Source: Myxococcaceae bacterium
Lineage (GTDB): Bacteria; Myxococcota; Myxococcia; Myxococcales; Myxococcaceae
Direction: 5' to 3'
Length of the DNA stretch: 60,335 bases
Assembly (NCBI GenBank): GCA_016926755.1
Contig: JAFGNZ010000007.1
Coordinates: forward strand, 1 to 60,335
Made by a program: the position numbers and the translations under genes. This document shows, piece by piece, positions 25,338 through 31,994 of the stretch. Below the pieces are notes generated by a model. The model searched no databases. It had not been told where the DNA came from and saw nothing but the letters and a program-made list of their open reading frames with translations. Position 1 is the stretch's first letter. Each line of letters begins with the position of its first letter.

Positions 25338-26022
25338 GGAGTCCGCCGATCTGTCGATCACGGACGACGAGACGCTGGAGAGGTTCGACGCATTCTGCAA
25401 GGAGGTCGCGCGGGAGGTTCGCCACAAGGCCGCCGCCCTCGGGCACCCTGCGGAGTACGAATACCTCCGCCAGTACCCGTTCATCCTCGATCGCTACAGG
25501 AAGGTCGTCCCGGCGTGGACCGACACCAACATGGACTCGGTGGAACGCGCGTGCTGTGACGACTCGGTTGAACTCGAGCTCTCAGAGATCAACCGCATCC
25601 GGAAGCATTTCGACGAGCCGCCTCTCGACTTCATTCCCGAGGTGCAGGGACGGATGCGGTTCGCTCCCCCCAAGCCGAAGACGCGGCCTCCCCATGACGA
25701 GCAGGCAGCCGCATTCCTGGCCTGGGCCAAGGAAGAGATTTCCAACGTCCACCACCAAGCCCGCGCTCGGGGACTCGCTCCACAAGTCGTGCTTAACCAA
25801 TGCCCGTGGATGCGAGTGAGCCGCATCCAGCGCCACTTCCCCGACCTCAACCCAGCCTGGTGCCTGCGGCAGTTGGAGCTCTGCCTCTACACCTATGCAC
25901 CGAAGACGTATGACGAGGAGCGGATCAAGGCCCTCAGGGCATGCTCGGACGTCGTGCAAGAGGTTGGAGCGGAGATCGAGGCAGCCGTCGCCTCCAGCAA
26001 GAAGCCCGACTTCAAGCAGTGA
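25321..26022 (+). CDS. Hypothetical protein of the accessory island
   Basis: A 233-residue soluble protein beginning GTG (25321) with GGGGAGC just upstream. It starts 17 bases inside the 3' end of the lipoprotein gene in another frame. Acidic N-terminus (TADEESADLSITDDETLERF), then helical segments with a Tyr-rich EYEYLRQYPFILDRYR and several Trp/Cys (NQCPWMRVSRIQRHF). Two stretches, residues about 20-70 and about 130-190, look like diverged copies of one helical unit ((E/A)EVR-type helix followed by YPF/CPW). No family recognised. Confidence 0.65.
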   Translation: MGTADEESADLSITDDETLERFDAFCKEVAREVRHKAAALGHPAEYEYLRQYPFILDRYRKVVPAWTDTNMDSVERACCDDSVELELSEINRIRKHFDEPPLDFIPEVQGRMRFAPPKPKTRPPHDEQAAAFLAWAKEEISNVHHQARARGLAPQVVLNQCPWMRVSRIQRHFPDLNPAWCLRQLELCLYTYAPKTYDEERIKALRACSDVVQEVGAEIEAAVASSKKPDFKQ

Positions 26023-26120
26023 GCCAGGCCCGCTCCGTCAGAGCGCCGGAGACTCACCCGGGAGTGCCCCCGATGTCATTCGGGGTAACTCCATGGGGCT
26101 CCGGGCTCGAAACTCCGGCT

Positions 26121-26501
26121 TTAATCGAACGTACGGCTTGTCAACTCGACGAACCGAGGATGCTCGCGCAAGGAGTGGAACTGCGGGAGCAGTCTCGCCT
26201 CCACAGCGACGGCAGGAGCATCTCTGACGCACTGCACCAACAAATCGAGTGCAACATCGTGTTTCCCCTCAACCGCGTGCAGTGCAGCCTTTGAGAACAA
26301 CCGCGGCGAGCTAGCAACAAAGAACTGCGTTTCTTTGCGGAATTCTTCAGGTATTTGGGCCTCATCTCCAAGCATCGCATGGATCGCCCAGAGAGCTGAG
26401 CGCTCCAGTAATGCATGGGTCGGCTCGGCTTCGGCTGCGGACTTGAAGTCCTCACAGGCAGCCATGAAATTGCTGCTCGCATAGTTGTTCTGATCGAGCA
26501 T
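26121..26501 (-). CDS. Hypothetical helical (TPR-like) protein of low GC
   Basis: A 126-residue protein from ATG 26501 (AGGA about eleven bases upstream); a TTG at 26540 would lengthen it by 13. Alternating helices with Ala-rich faces (ERSALWAIHAMLGDEAQIPEEF, FSKAALHAVEGKHDVALDLL) look like TPR-type repeats, and the end, QFHSLREHPRFVEL, is typical of the last helix in such proteins. Codon use and base composition are visibly less GC-rich than the core genes, fitting recent transfer. It lies beside a transposase remnant. Confidence 0.55.
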   Translation of the reverse strand: MLDQNNYASSNFMAACEDFKSAAEAEPTHALLERSALWAIHAMLGDEAQIPEEFRKETQFFVASSPRLFSKAALHAVEGKHDVALDLLVQCVRDAPAVAVEARLLPQFHSLREHPRFVELTSRTFD

Positions 26502-26596
26502 ATGGCGCGATCCTATGGGGACCTGTGTTCCCCCGGTCAATCGATATCGAAGATGTTGTTCACCTGTTCTGCCCCGGGCCGTTCAACAGGGCTCTC

Positions 26597-26778
26597 TTCT
26601 GGAGACATTCGCGAAGGGGCTCAAGCAAGACGGCGCTGCGGTCCGGACCTCTCTGACCGCCTCCTGGAGTAACGCTCAGGTCGAGGGCCAGCTTGCCAAG
26701 GTCAAGCTCCTCAAGCGCCAGATGTACGGCCGCGCCAGCTCCGACCTGTTCCGCCGCCGCGTGCTGCTCCTCGCCTGA
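26597..26778 (+). pseudogene. C-terminal fragment of an ISL3-type transposase
   Basis: The frame reads LETFAKGLKQDG and later SWSNAQVEGQ, then KLLKRQMYGRASSDLFRRRVLL and stop. W-S-N-x-Q-x-E-G ... L-K-x-L-K-R-x-M-Y-G-R-A is the typical C-terminal end of ISL3-family DDE transposases. Only about 60 codons remain; the catalytic part and both inverted repeats are missing. Confidence 0.75.
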
Positions 26779-26829
26779 GCCCACGTGTCACGCAAAGTGC
26801 GGGAGAGCCACGAAACCGGGGCAAGCCCA

Positions 26830-26968
26830 GAAGTGCAGCAGATGGAGTTCACGCTGGCCGAGGCGCGGCGCTTTGCGAAGCAGGCCTGCACACTGCTACC
26901 CCGACTACCCCGAGGCCATGGACGAGCTCCGCAAGGCCCTCCACCGGGCTGGGCATGACGTGATGTAA
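26830..26968 (+). pseudogene. Fragments of island genes
   Basis: Bases 26830-26890 encode EVQQMEFTLAEARRFAKQAC, a diverged copy of the C-terminal motif of the lipoprotein at 24711-25337 (EVQRVELTRAETARFKKQSC). After a shift of frame, 26891-26968 encode YPDYPEAMDELRKALHRAGH and a stop, apparently the tail of another gene. The region to 27026 holds nothing else. Confidence 0.6.
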
Positions 26969-27026
26969 GCGCTCTCCTCCAGGGCCTCTCAGGCACGGAG
27001 GACTCGCGGGCCTCTCATCAGGCGGC

Positions 27027-27443
27027 TCAGGTCAGCCGCAGCAGCTCCTCCACCTGCTCGCGCACCTGGCCAAGCAGCGACGGATCCGTCACCGCGATGA
27101 ACACCGTGTCGTCCCCCGCCACCGTGCCCGCCACGCCCGCGATGTCCGGCGAGCGATCCAGGATCACCGCCACCACCTGCGCGTAGCCCGGCGCCGTCTT
27201 GAGCACCAACAGGTTCGGCGGCGCCTCCAGCACGTTCACCCGCGAGGGCTCGGTCGCCCCCGGCTCCACGCGCTGGTAGCGCCCACCCACCTTCTGGATC
27301 GACAGGCGCTTGAGGTGCCGCGAGAGCGTGGACTGGCTCGGGACGAGCCCCTCGGCCTCCAGCAGCTTCTGGAGGACCGCCTGATCGGTGATCTCGTGGG
27401 TTTCCAATATCCGGAGGATGGCTTCGTCCAGCTCCACGCCCAT
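27027..27443 (-). CDS. argR: Arginine repressor ArgR
   Basis: Arginine-responsive hexameric regulator, 138 residues. The N-terminal winged helix contains ILETHEITDQAVLQKLLEAEG and the recognition segment SQSTLSRHLKRL. The C-terminal oligomerisation/arginine-binding domain has VLKTAPGYAQVVA and the binding motif GTVAGDDTVFIAV. ATG at 27443 gives the standard MGVELDEAILRIL start. It is divergent from the arginine operon across 194 bp containing several TGCAT-type operator candidates, so it probably represses that operon and itself. Confidence 0.93.
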   Translation of the reverse strand: MGVELDEAILRILETHEITDQAVLQKLLEAEGLVPSQSTLSRHLKRLSIQKVGGRYQRVEPGATEPSRVNVLEAPPNLLVLKTAPGYAQVVAVILDRSPDIAGVAGTVAGDDTVFIAVTDPSLLGQVREQVEELLRLT

Positions 27444-27454
27444 GCGCCACCACA

Positions 27455-27476
27455 GTGCATGTGCATGCATATGCAC
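27455..27476. promoter_or_regulatory. Candidate ArgR operator near argR (22-bp imperfect palindrome)
   Basis: The 22 bp from GTGCAT to ATGCAC read the same on both strands except at one mirrored pair of positions. Located 12 bp upstream of the argR start, suited to autoregulation. The TGCAT half-sites recur at 27541-27546 and 27581-27594. ArgR boxes in other bacteria are AT-richer 18-bp palindromes, so this is an inference from symmetry and place. Confidence 0.5.
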
Positions 27477-27523
27477 GCAAGCACCTTTTCGAGTATGCGC
27501 GAAAAATCCCCAAAATTTCGGTA

Positions 27524-27551
27524 TTGCGCTGCGCGTCGAAATGCATATTAT
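27524..27551 (+). promoter_or_regulatory. Candidate arginine operon promoter
   Basis: TTGCGC (27524-27529), 16-bp spacer, TATTAT (27546-27551). The -10 overlaps an ATGCAT operator half-site, as expected for repression by ArgR. It leaves a leader of about 80 nt before the 27638 start. Confidence 0.5.
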
Positions 27552-27576
27552 CCGACCCCCCAGGCGGAGATGCGGA

Positions 27577-27596
27577 TTTATGCATGAATATGCAAG
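27577..27596. promoter_or_regulatory. Candidate ArgR operator downstream of the arg promoter
   Basis: TGCAT-GAAT-ATGCA forms a 14-bp interrupted palindrome (27581-27594) in an AT-rich context. It is similar to ARG boxes, where CATGAATA and TGCAAG arms are common. It lies just after the promoter and may pair with the half-site over the -10. Confidence 0.5.
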
Positions 27597-27637
27597 CGCC
27601 GCCAGGGCCCCCTGTCCCATCACGAGGAGCCCCCAGA

Positions 27638-28642
27638 ATGAGGCATCTCACCCGCATCCAGGACCTTGGCCCCGAGGGCGTGGAGACGATCCTCGCGCAG
27701 GCGCTGGCCTGGAAGCGCCAGGCCCCCGGCCCCATCCTCCAGAACCGCCTGCTGGGAATGGTCTTCTTCAACCCGTCGCTGCGCACGAGGACTTCGTTCG
27801 AGGCGGTGATGCTGCGCGGGGGCGGGCACGCCATCGTCCTGGACGTGGGCAACGGCGTCTGGAAGCTCGAGGATCGCCCCGGCGCCGTGATGAACGAGGA
27901 TCGGGCCGAGCACATCAAGGAGGCGGCGCCGGTGCTGTCGCGCTTCGTGGACATGCTCGGGGTGCGCAGCTTCTCCGCGAACATGAATGACGAGCAGGAC
28001 GAGGTGGATCCGGTCATCAACGCCTTCCGCCGCCACGCCACCGTGCCGCTGGTGAGCATGGAGTCGTCTCGCGAGCACCCCTGCCAGGGGCTGGCGGACG
28101 CGCTCACGCTCCGGGAGAACTTCGGCGCGACGAAGAAGCTGCCGGTGACGCTCACGTGGGCGCCCCACATCAAGCCGCTGCCCAAGGCGGTGCCCAACTC
28201 GTTCCTGCTCACCGCCGCGGCCGCGGGCTGCGAGGTGCGGGTGGCGCACCCGCCCGGCTTCGAGCTGCCTCCCCAGGTGCGCGCCGAGGCGGAGGCCTAC
28301 GCGAAGGCCTCCGGCGGCAGCGTCACCTACACGCACAAGCAGGACGAGGCGCTGGCCGGCAGCCGCGCCGTCTACGCCAAGGCCTGGGGCCCGGCCACCC
28401 GCGCTGGACATGCCCCCGGGGATGTGGCCGCGCTCATGGCCGCGTACTCGGGCTGGATGCCCACCCGGCGCGCCATGTCCCGCGCGGCCAAGGACGCCAT
28501 CTTCCTGCACTGCCTGCCGGTGCGCCGAAACGTCGAGGTCGCTGACGAGGTGCTGGATCACTCCTCCAGCCGCGTGATTGATGAGGCGGAGAACCGCTTC
28601 CACGTCCAGCGCTCCATCCTCCACTGGCTCCTGTCCGCCTGA
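27638..28642 (+). CDS. argF': N-acyl-ornithine carbamoyltransferase (AOTCase/SOTCase family)
   Basis: Carbamoylates N-acetyl- or N-succinyl-ornithine rather than free ornithine. The 334-residue protein has FFNPSLRTRTSF (43-54) in place of the S-T-R-T-R of ornithine transcarbamylases, HPCQGLAD, TWAPHIKPLPKAVPNSF, and HCLPVRRNVEVADEVLD followed by IDEAENRFHVQ. All are marks of the Xanthomonas AOTCase / Bacteroides SOTCase clade. The residue that distinguishes the two (Glu92 in Xanthomonas, Pro90 in Bacteroides, from memory) aligns with Ala90 here, so the acyl group is uncertain; HPCQ favours acetyl. ATG 27638 has GAGGAG eight bases upstream; an in-frame start at 27455 would lie in the operators. 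First gene of the arginine operon. Confidence 0.88.
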   Translation: MRHLTRIQDLGPEGVETILAQALAWKRQAPGPILQNRLLGMVFFNPSLRTRTSFEAVMLRGGGHAIVLDVGNGVWKLEDRPGAVMNEDRAEHIKEAAPVLSRFVDMLGVRSFSANMNDEQDEVDPVINAFRRHATVPLVSMESSREHPCQGLADALTLRENFGATKKLPVTLTWAPHIKPLPKAVPNSFLLTAAAAGCEVRVAHPPGFELPPQVRAEAEAYAKASGGSVTYTHKQDEALAGSRAVYAKAWGPATRAGHAPGDVAALMAAYSGWMPTRRAMSRAAKDAIFLHCLPVRRNVEVADEVLDHSSSRVIDEAENRFHVQRSILHWLLSA

Positions 28643-28660
28643 CTCCTTCCGAGGTCTACC

Positions 28661-29503
28661 TTGCCCCTCTCTCCCGATCCCTACGCCGCGCTGAGGAACG
28701 CCGCGCGCTACGTCCGGCAGTTCCGCCGGAAGACCTTCGTGGTGCTGCTCGATGGCCCCGTGATCGGGGATGCCAGGCTGCGCCGCGCGGCCTGCGAGCA
28801 GATCGCCCTGCTGTGGACCTTCTCCATCCAGCCCGTGGTGGTGCACGGCGCCGGCCCGGAGCTGGACACCCCCTTCGACGCGATGTCCGCCAAGGTCCGC
28901 ATGGATCTGCTGGCCGATCTGCAGGCCGCGGGCGTGCCGTGCGTGGGCCTGAGCGGCGTGGACGCGGGGCTGCTCAAGGCCCGCCGGCGCTCCGGTGAGG
29001 CGAGCGCCGAGTCGGAGGCGGGACGGGCGGGGAACTACAACCTCGTGGGCGACATCGAGTCCGTGGACACGCGCCTGCTGCAGCACCTGCGCTCCGGGGA
29101 CTACGTGCCGGTGCTGGCCCCGCTCGCGGGTGATCCCTCGGGCGCCGTGTACAACGCCAGCGCGGACACGGTGGCCGCCACCGTCGCGGTGGCGCTCGCC
29201 GCGGAGAAGCTCTTCTTCCTGCTGCCCACCCCGGGGCTCCTGCGCCGGCAGGAGGATCCCGCCTCGCTCATCCCCCAGGCCACCCTCACGGAGCTGGCGG
29301 CCCTGGAGCAGGAAGGGCAGCTGGGCGGGGCCCTGCGCTCCAAGGCCTACGCCATCCGCTCCGCCCTGGTGGGCGGCGTGGGCAGCGTGCACCTGGTGAG
29401 CGGCATGCAGCCGAACGCGCTCCTGGAGGAGGTCTTCACCAACGAGGGCAGCGGCACCATGGTGCTGCGGGAGGCTCCCCGGGGCCCTGGGGGCTCGGCA
29501 TGA
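28661..29503 (+). CDS. argB: Acetylglutamate kinase-like protein (ArgB), atypical N-terminal motif
   Basis: A 280-residue amino-acid kinase. Family landmarks are VVVHGAGPELD near residue 62, GVPCVGLSGVDAG near residue 90, GNYNLVGDIESVDT near residue 126, YNASADTVAA near residue 164, and a C-terminal EEVFTNEGSGTM as in the kinase domain of bifunctional NAGS/NAGK proteins. The N-terminal strand, which normally reads K-x-G-G with a catalytic Lys, reads VVLLDGPVIGD here, so that Lys is missing. A later Lys (LGGALRSKAYA) is kept. TTG start (28661) with GAGG upstream. It is cotranslated with the deacylase gene (ATGA overlap) and 18 bp after argF'. Confidence 0.82.
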   Translation: MPLSPDPYAALRNAARYVRQFRRKTFVVLLDGPVIGDARLRRAACEQIALLWTFSIQPVVVHGAGPELDTPFDAMSAKVRMDLLADLQAAGVPCVGLSGVDAGLLKARRRSGEASAESEAGRAGNYNLVGDIESVDTRLLQHLRSGDYVPVLAPLAGDPSGAVYNASADTVAATVAVALAAEKLFFLLPTPGLLRRQEDPASLIPQATLTELAALEQEGQLGGALRSKAYAIRSALVGGVGSVHLVSGMQPNALLEEVFTNEGSGTMVLREAPRGPGGSA

Positions 29504-30570
29504 CGCCGGCCGCCCTGCTCGAGGCCCTGGTGGCCACGCCGAGCGTCTCCGGTCAGGAGGGACGCCTCGCCGATCAGGTGGCTACCTGGGTCGAGGGCTG
29601 GGGCGCGCGCGTCCAGCGCCAGGGCCACAACCTGTGGTTCTCCGTGGGCGGCGGGCCGCGGCGCCTGCTGGTGAACTCGCACCTGGACACCGTTCCCCCG
29701 TGCGCCGGGTGGACGTTGGAGCCCCACGCGCCCGCGTGGCGCGAGGGGAAGCTCTACGGGCTGGGCAGCAATGACGCGAAGGGCTGCGTGGCGGCCATGC
29801 TCCTGGCGGCCCGAGGCCTGCTGGAGAACCCCCGGGCCCTGGAGGGACGGGGCGAGCTCGTCTTCGCCTTCACCGCGGAGGAGGAGACGGGTGGCGCGGG
29901 GCTGGGCACGGTGCTGCCCGCGCTCGGGCCCCTGGACGCGGCCGTGGTGGGTGAGCCGACCGGGCTCAAGCCGTGCACCGCCCAGCGGGGGATGCTCCTG
30001 CTGCGCTGCGTGGCCCATGGCCGCTCGGCGCACGTGGCGCACGCGCACGCCGCGGGGGCGGAGAACGCCATCCACCTGGCGGCGCAGGACATCTCCACCC
30101 TGGCCGAGCTGCGCTTCCCCTCTCACGCGCTGCTGGGCGAGGCGCGGGCCCAGGTGACGCAGATCCAGGGCGGGCTGGCGCGCAACCAGGTGCCGGATCG
30201 CTGCGAGTTCTTCGTCGACCTGCGCACCACGCCGGGCATGGACCACTCCGCGGTGGCCACCCACCTCTCCAAGGTGCTGCACAGCGAGGTGACGGTGCAC
30301 TCGGCGCGCTACCTGCCGAAGTCCACCTCCTCCAGCGAGCCCATCGTCCGGGCGGCGGTTGCGGCCTCGGGCGGGGTGGCGCCGGTGGGCTCCAGCACCG
30401 CGTCCGACTGGGCCTTCCTGGGCAACGTGCCCGCGGTGAAGGTGGGCCCCGGCGACACCCTGCGCTCGCACAAGCCGGACGAGTACCTGGCCCTCGTGGA
30501 GCTGGAGGCAGGGGTGAGCTTCTACCAGCAGCTCATCCTCGGCTACTTCCAGGAGGTGGCCCGTGGCTGA
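29500..30570 (+). CDS. argE: M20 family deacylase (acetylornithine/acetylcitrulline deacetylase, ArgE-like)
   Basis: A 356-residue zinc amidohydrolase. Metal and catalytic motifs: HLDTVPP (H61, D63), GSNDAKGC (D92), TAEEETGG (about 125-132, catalytic and metal Glu) and VGEPTGL. The C-terminal part supplies the dimerisation domain and a GASTASDW-like His-poor end. In pathways using N-acyl-ornithine carbamoyltransferase the substrate is N-acetylcitrulline, so acylcitrulline deacylation is the likely role here. ATG overlaps the argB stop by 4 bp, and the argH GTG starts 8 bases before its stop. Confidence 0.88.
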   Translation: MTPAALLEALVATPSVSGQEGRLADQVATWVEGWGARVQRQGHNLWFSVGGGPRRLLVNSHLDTVPPCAGWTLEPHAPAWREGKLYGLGSNDAKGCVAAMLLAARGLLENPRALEGRGELVFAFTAEEETGGAGLGTVLPALGPLDAAVVGEPTGLKPCTAQRGMLLLRCVAHGRSAHVAHAHAAGAENAIHLAAQDISTLAELRFPSHALLGEARAQVTQIQGGLARNQVPDRCEFFVDLRTTPGMDHSAVATHLSKVLHSEVTVHSARYLPKSTSSSEPIVRAAVAASGGVAPVGSSTASDWAFLGNVPAVKVGPGDTLRSHKPDEYLALVELEAGVSFYQQLILGYFQEVARG

Positions 30571-31915
30571 CAGCATGCTCTGGTCGAAGGGGCTGCCGCT
30601 GGACGCGGCCATCCACCGCTTCACCGTGGGGGATGATCCCACGGTGGATCTCGCGCTGGTGCCGCATGACGCGCTCGGCAGCGCCGCCCACGCGCGGATG
30701 CTGGCCCACGTGGGGCTGCTGCCCGCGGCGGACATGCGCGCGCTGGTGGCCGCCCTGCGCGCGCTCCATGACGAGGCGCGGGCGGGCAGCTTCACCATCC
30801 GCCCGGAGCAGGAGGACGGGCACACCGCGCTGGAGGCGGCGCTGGTGGAGCGGGTGGGCGAGCCGGGCCGACGCATCCACCTGGGGCGCTCGCGCAACGA
30901 TCAGGTGCAGCTGGCCCTGCGGCTGATGCTGCGCGAGCAGGTGCTGGTGCTCGGCGCGCGCGCGGCGGAGCTGGCCGGGGCCTTCCTGGACTTCGCGCAG
31001 GCCCACGCGGCCGTGCCGATGCCCGGCTACACCCACCTGCGGCGCGCCATGCCCAGCACCTTCGGGCTGTGGGGCGCCGCCTTCGCCGAGGGGCTGCTGG
31101 AGGAGCTGGAGGCGCTGCGCGGCCTGTGGGCCCGGCTGGATCGCTGCCCCCTGGGCGCGGCGGCGGGCTTCGGCGTGCCGCTGCCCATCGATCGCGAGTA
31201 CGTGGCCACCCTGCTCGGCTTCTCCCGCGTGCAGCGCAGCCCCATTGACGTGCAGAACAGCCGGGGCCGGAATGAGACGGCGGCGCTCGCCTGGGCGTGC
31301 TCCGTGGCCGGCGGCCTGGAGAAGTGGCTGTGGGACGTGGCCCTCTTCAGCACCGACGAGTTCGGCTTCCTCTCGCTGCCGGATGCGTACACCACCGGCT
31401 CGTCCATCATGCCGCAGAAGAAGAACCCGGACGTGGTGGAGCTGGCGCGCGCCCGCTGCCGGGAGCTGCGGGGCCTGGCCCGGCAGGTGGAGGAGGTGGC
31501 CGGCGGACTGCCCTCCAGCTACCACCGGGACTTCCAGCTGCTCAAGCGCCCCACCCTCGCCGGCCTGGGCTCGCTGCGCGAGCTGCTGGAGGTGCTCACG
31601 CGCCTCGTCCCCGCGCTCCAGCTGCGCGCCGAGGCCGCCGCCCGGGCCTGTGATGACACCCTGTACGCGGCCCACCACGCCTATGTGCTCGCCGGGCGCG
31701 GCCTGCCCTTCCGCGACGCCTACCGCGAGGTGGCCCGCCAGCTCGGCGACGGCACCTTCCGGCCTGATCGGGCCGCGCTGACGGCCACCCACCTGGGCGG
31801 CGCCGGCAACCTGGGCCTGGAGCAGGCCCGCGCCGAGCTGAGCGCCGCGCGCGCCTGGCTCACCGACACCCACCGCGCGCTCGGCGCCTGTGCCGAGCGC
31901 GTGTGGCAGCCGTAA
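30563..31915 (+). CDS. argH: Argininosuccinate lyase
   Basis: Last step of arginine synthesis, splitting argininosuccinate into arginine and fumarate. The 450-residue protein carries the fumarase-superfamily signature SSIMPQKKNPD near residue 280, the substrate motif HLGRSRNDQVQ near residue 109 and TPGYTHL-like PGYTHLRRA near residue 154. The GTG start at 30563 has AGGAGG six bases upstream and overlaps the argE stop. The gene order argH before argG is unusual, but both are coupled within one operon. Confidence 0.94.
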   Translation: MADSMLWSKGLPLDAAIHRFTVGDDPTVDLALVPHDALGSAAHARMLAHVGLLPAADMRALVAALRALHDEARAGSFTIRPEQEDGHTALEAALVERVGEPGRRIHLGRSRNDQVQLALRLMLREQVLVLGARAAELAGAFLDFAQAHAAVPMPGYTHLRRAMPSTFGLWGAAFAEGLLEELEALRGLWARLDRCPLGAAAGFGVPLPIDREYVATLLGFSRVQRSPIDVQNSRGRNETAALAWACSVAGGLEKWLWDVALFSTDEFGFLSLPDAYTTGSSIMPQKKNPDVVELARARCRELRGLARQVEEVAGGLPSSYHRDFQLLKRPTLAGLGSLRELLEVLTRLVPALQLRAEAAARACDDTLYAAHHAYVLAGRGLPFRDAYREVARQLGDGTFRPDRAALTATHLGGAGNLGLEQARAELSAARAWLTDTHRALGACAERVWQP

Positions 31916-31979
31916 CCCGCAGCACGCAGCAGCGGTAACCCGCAGCACGCAGCAGCAGTCACACGCAGCACGCAGCAGT
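31912..31979 (+). repeat. Three 23-bp tandem repeats between argH and argG
   Basis: Copies at 31912-31934, 31935-31957 and 31958-31979 share the unit GTAACCCGCAGCACGCAGCA plus GC(G/A). The third differs at three positions and lacks a base. The first copy contains the argH stop codon. They do not form a strong hairpin. They fill most of the 79-bp gap. Confidence 0.85.
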
Positions 31980-31994
31980 GAGGACCCCGAAGAA

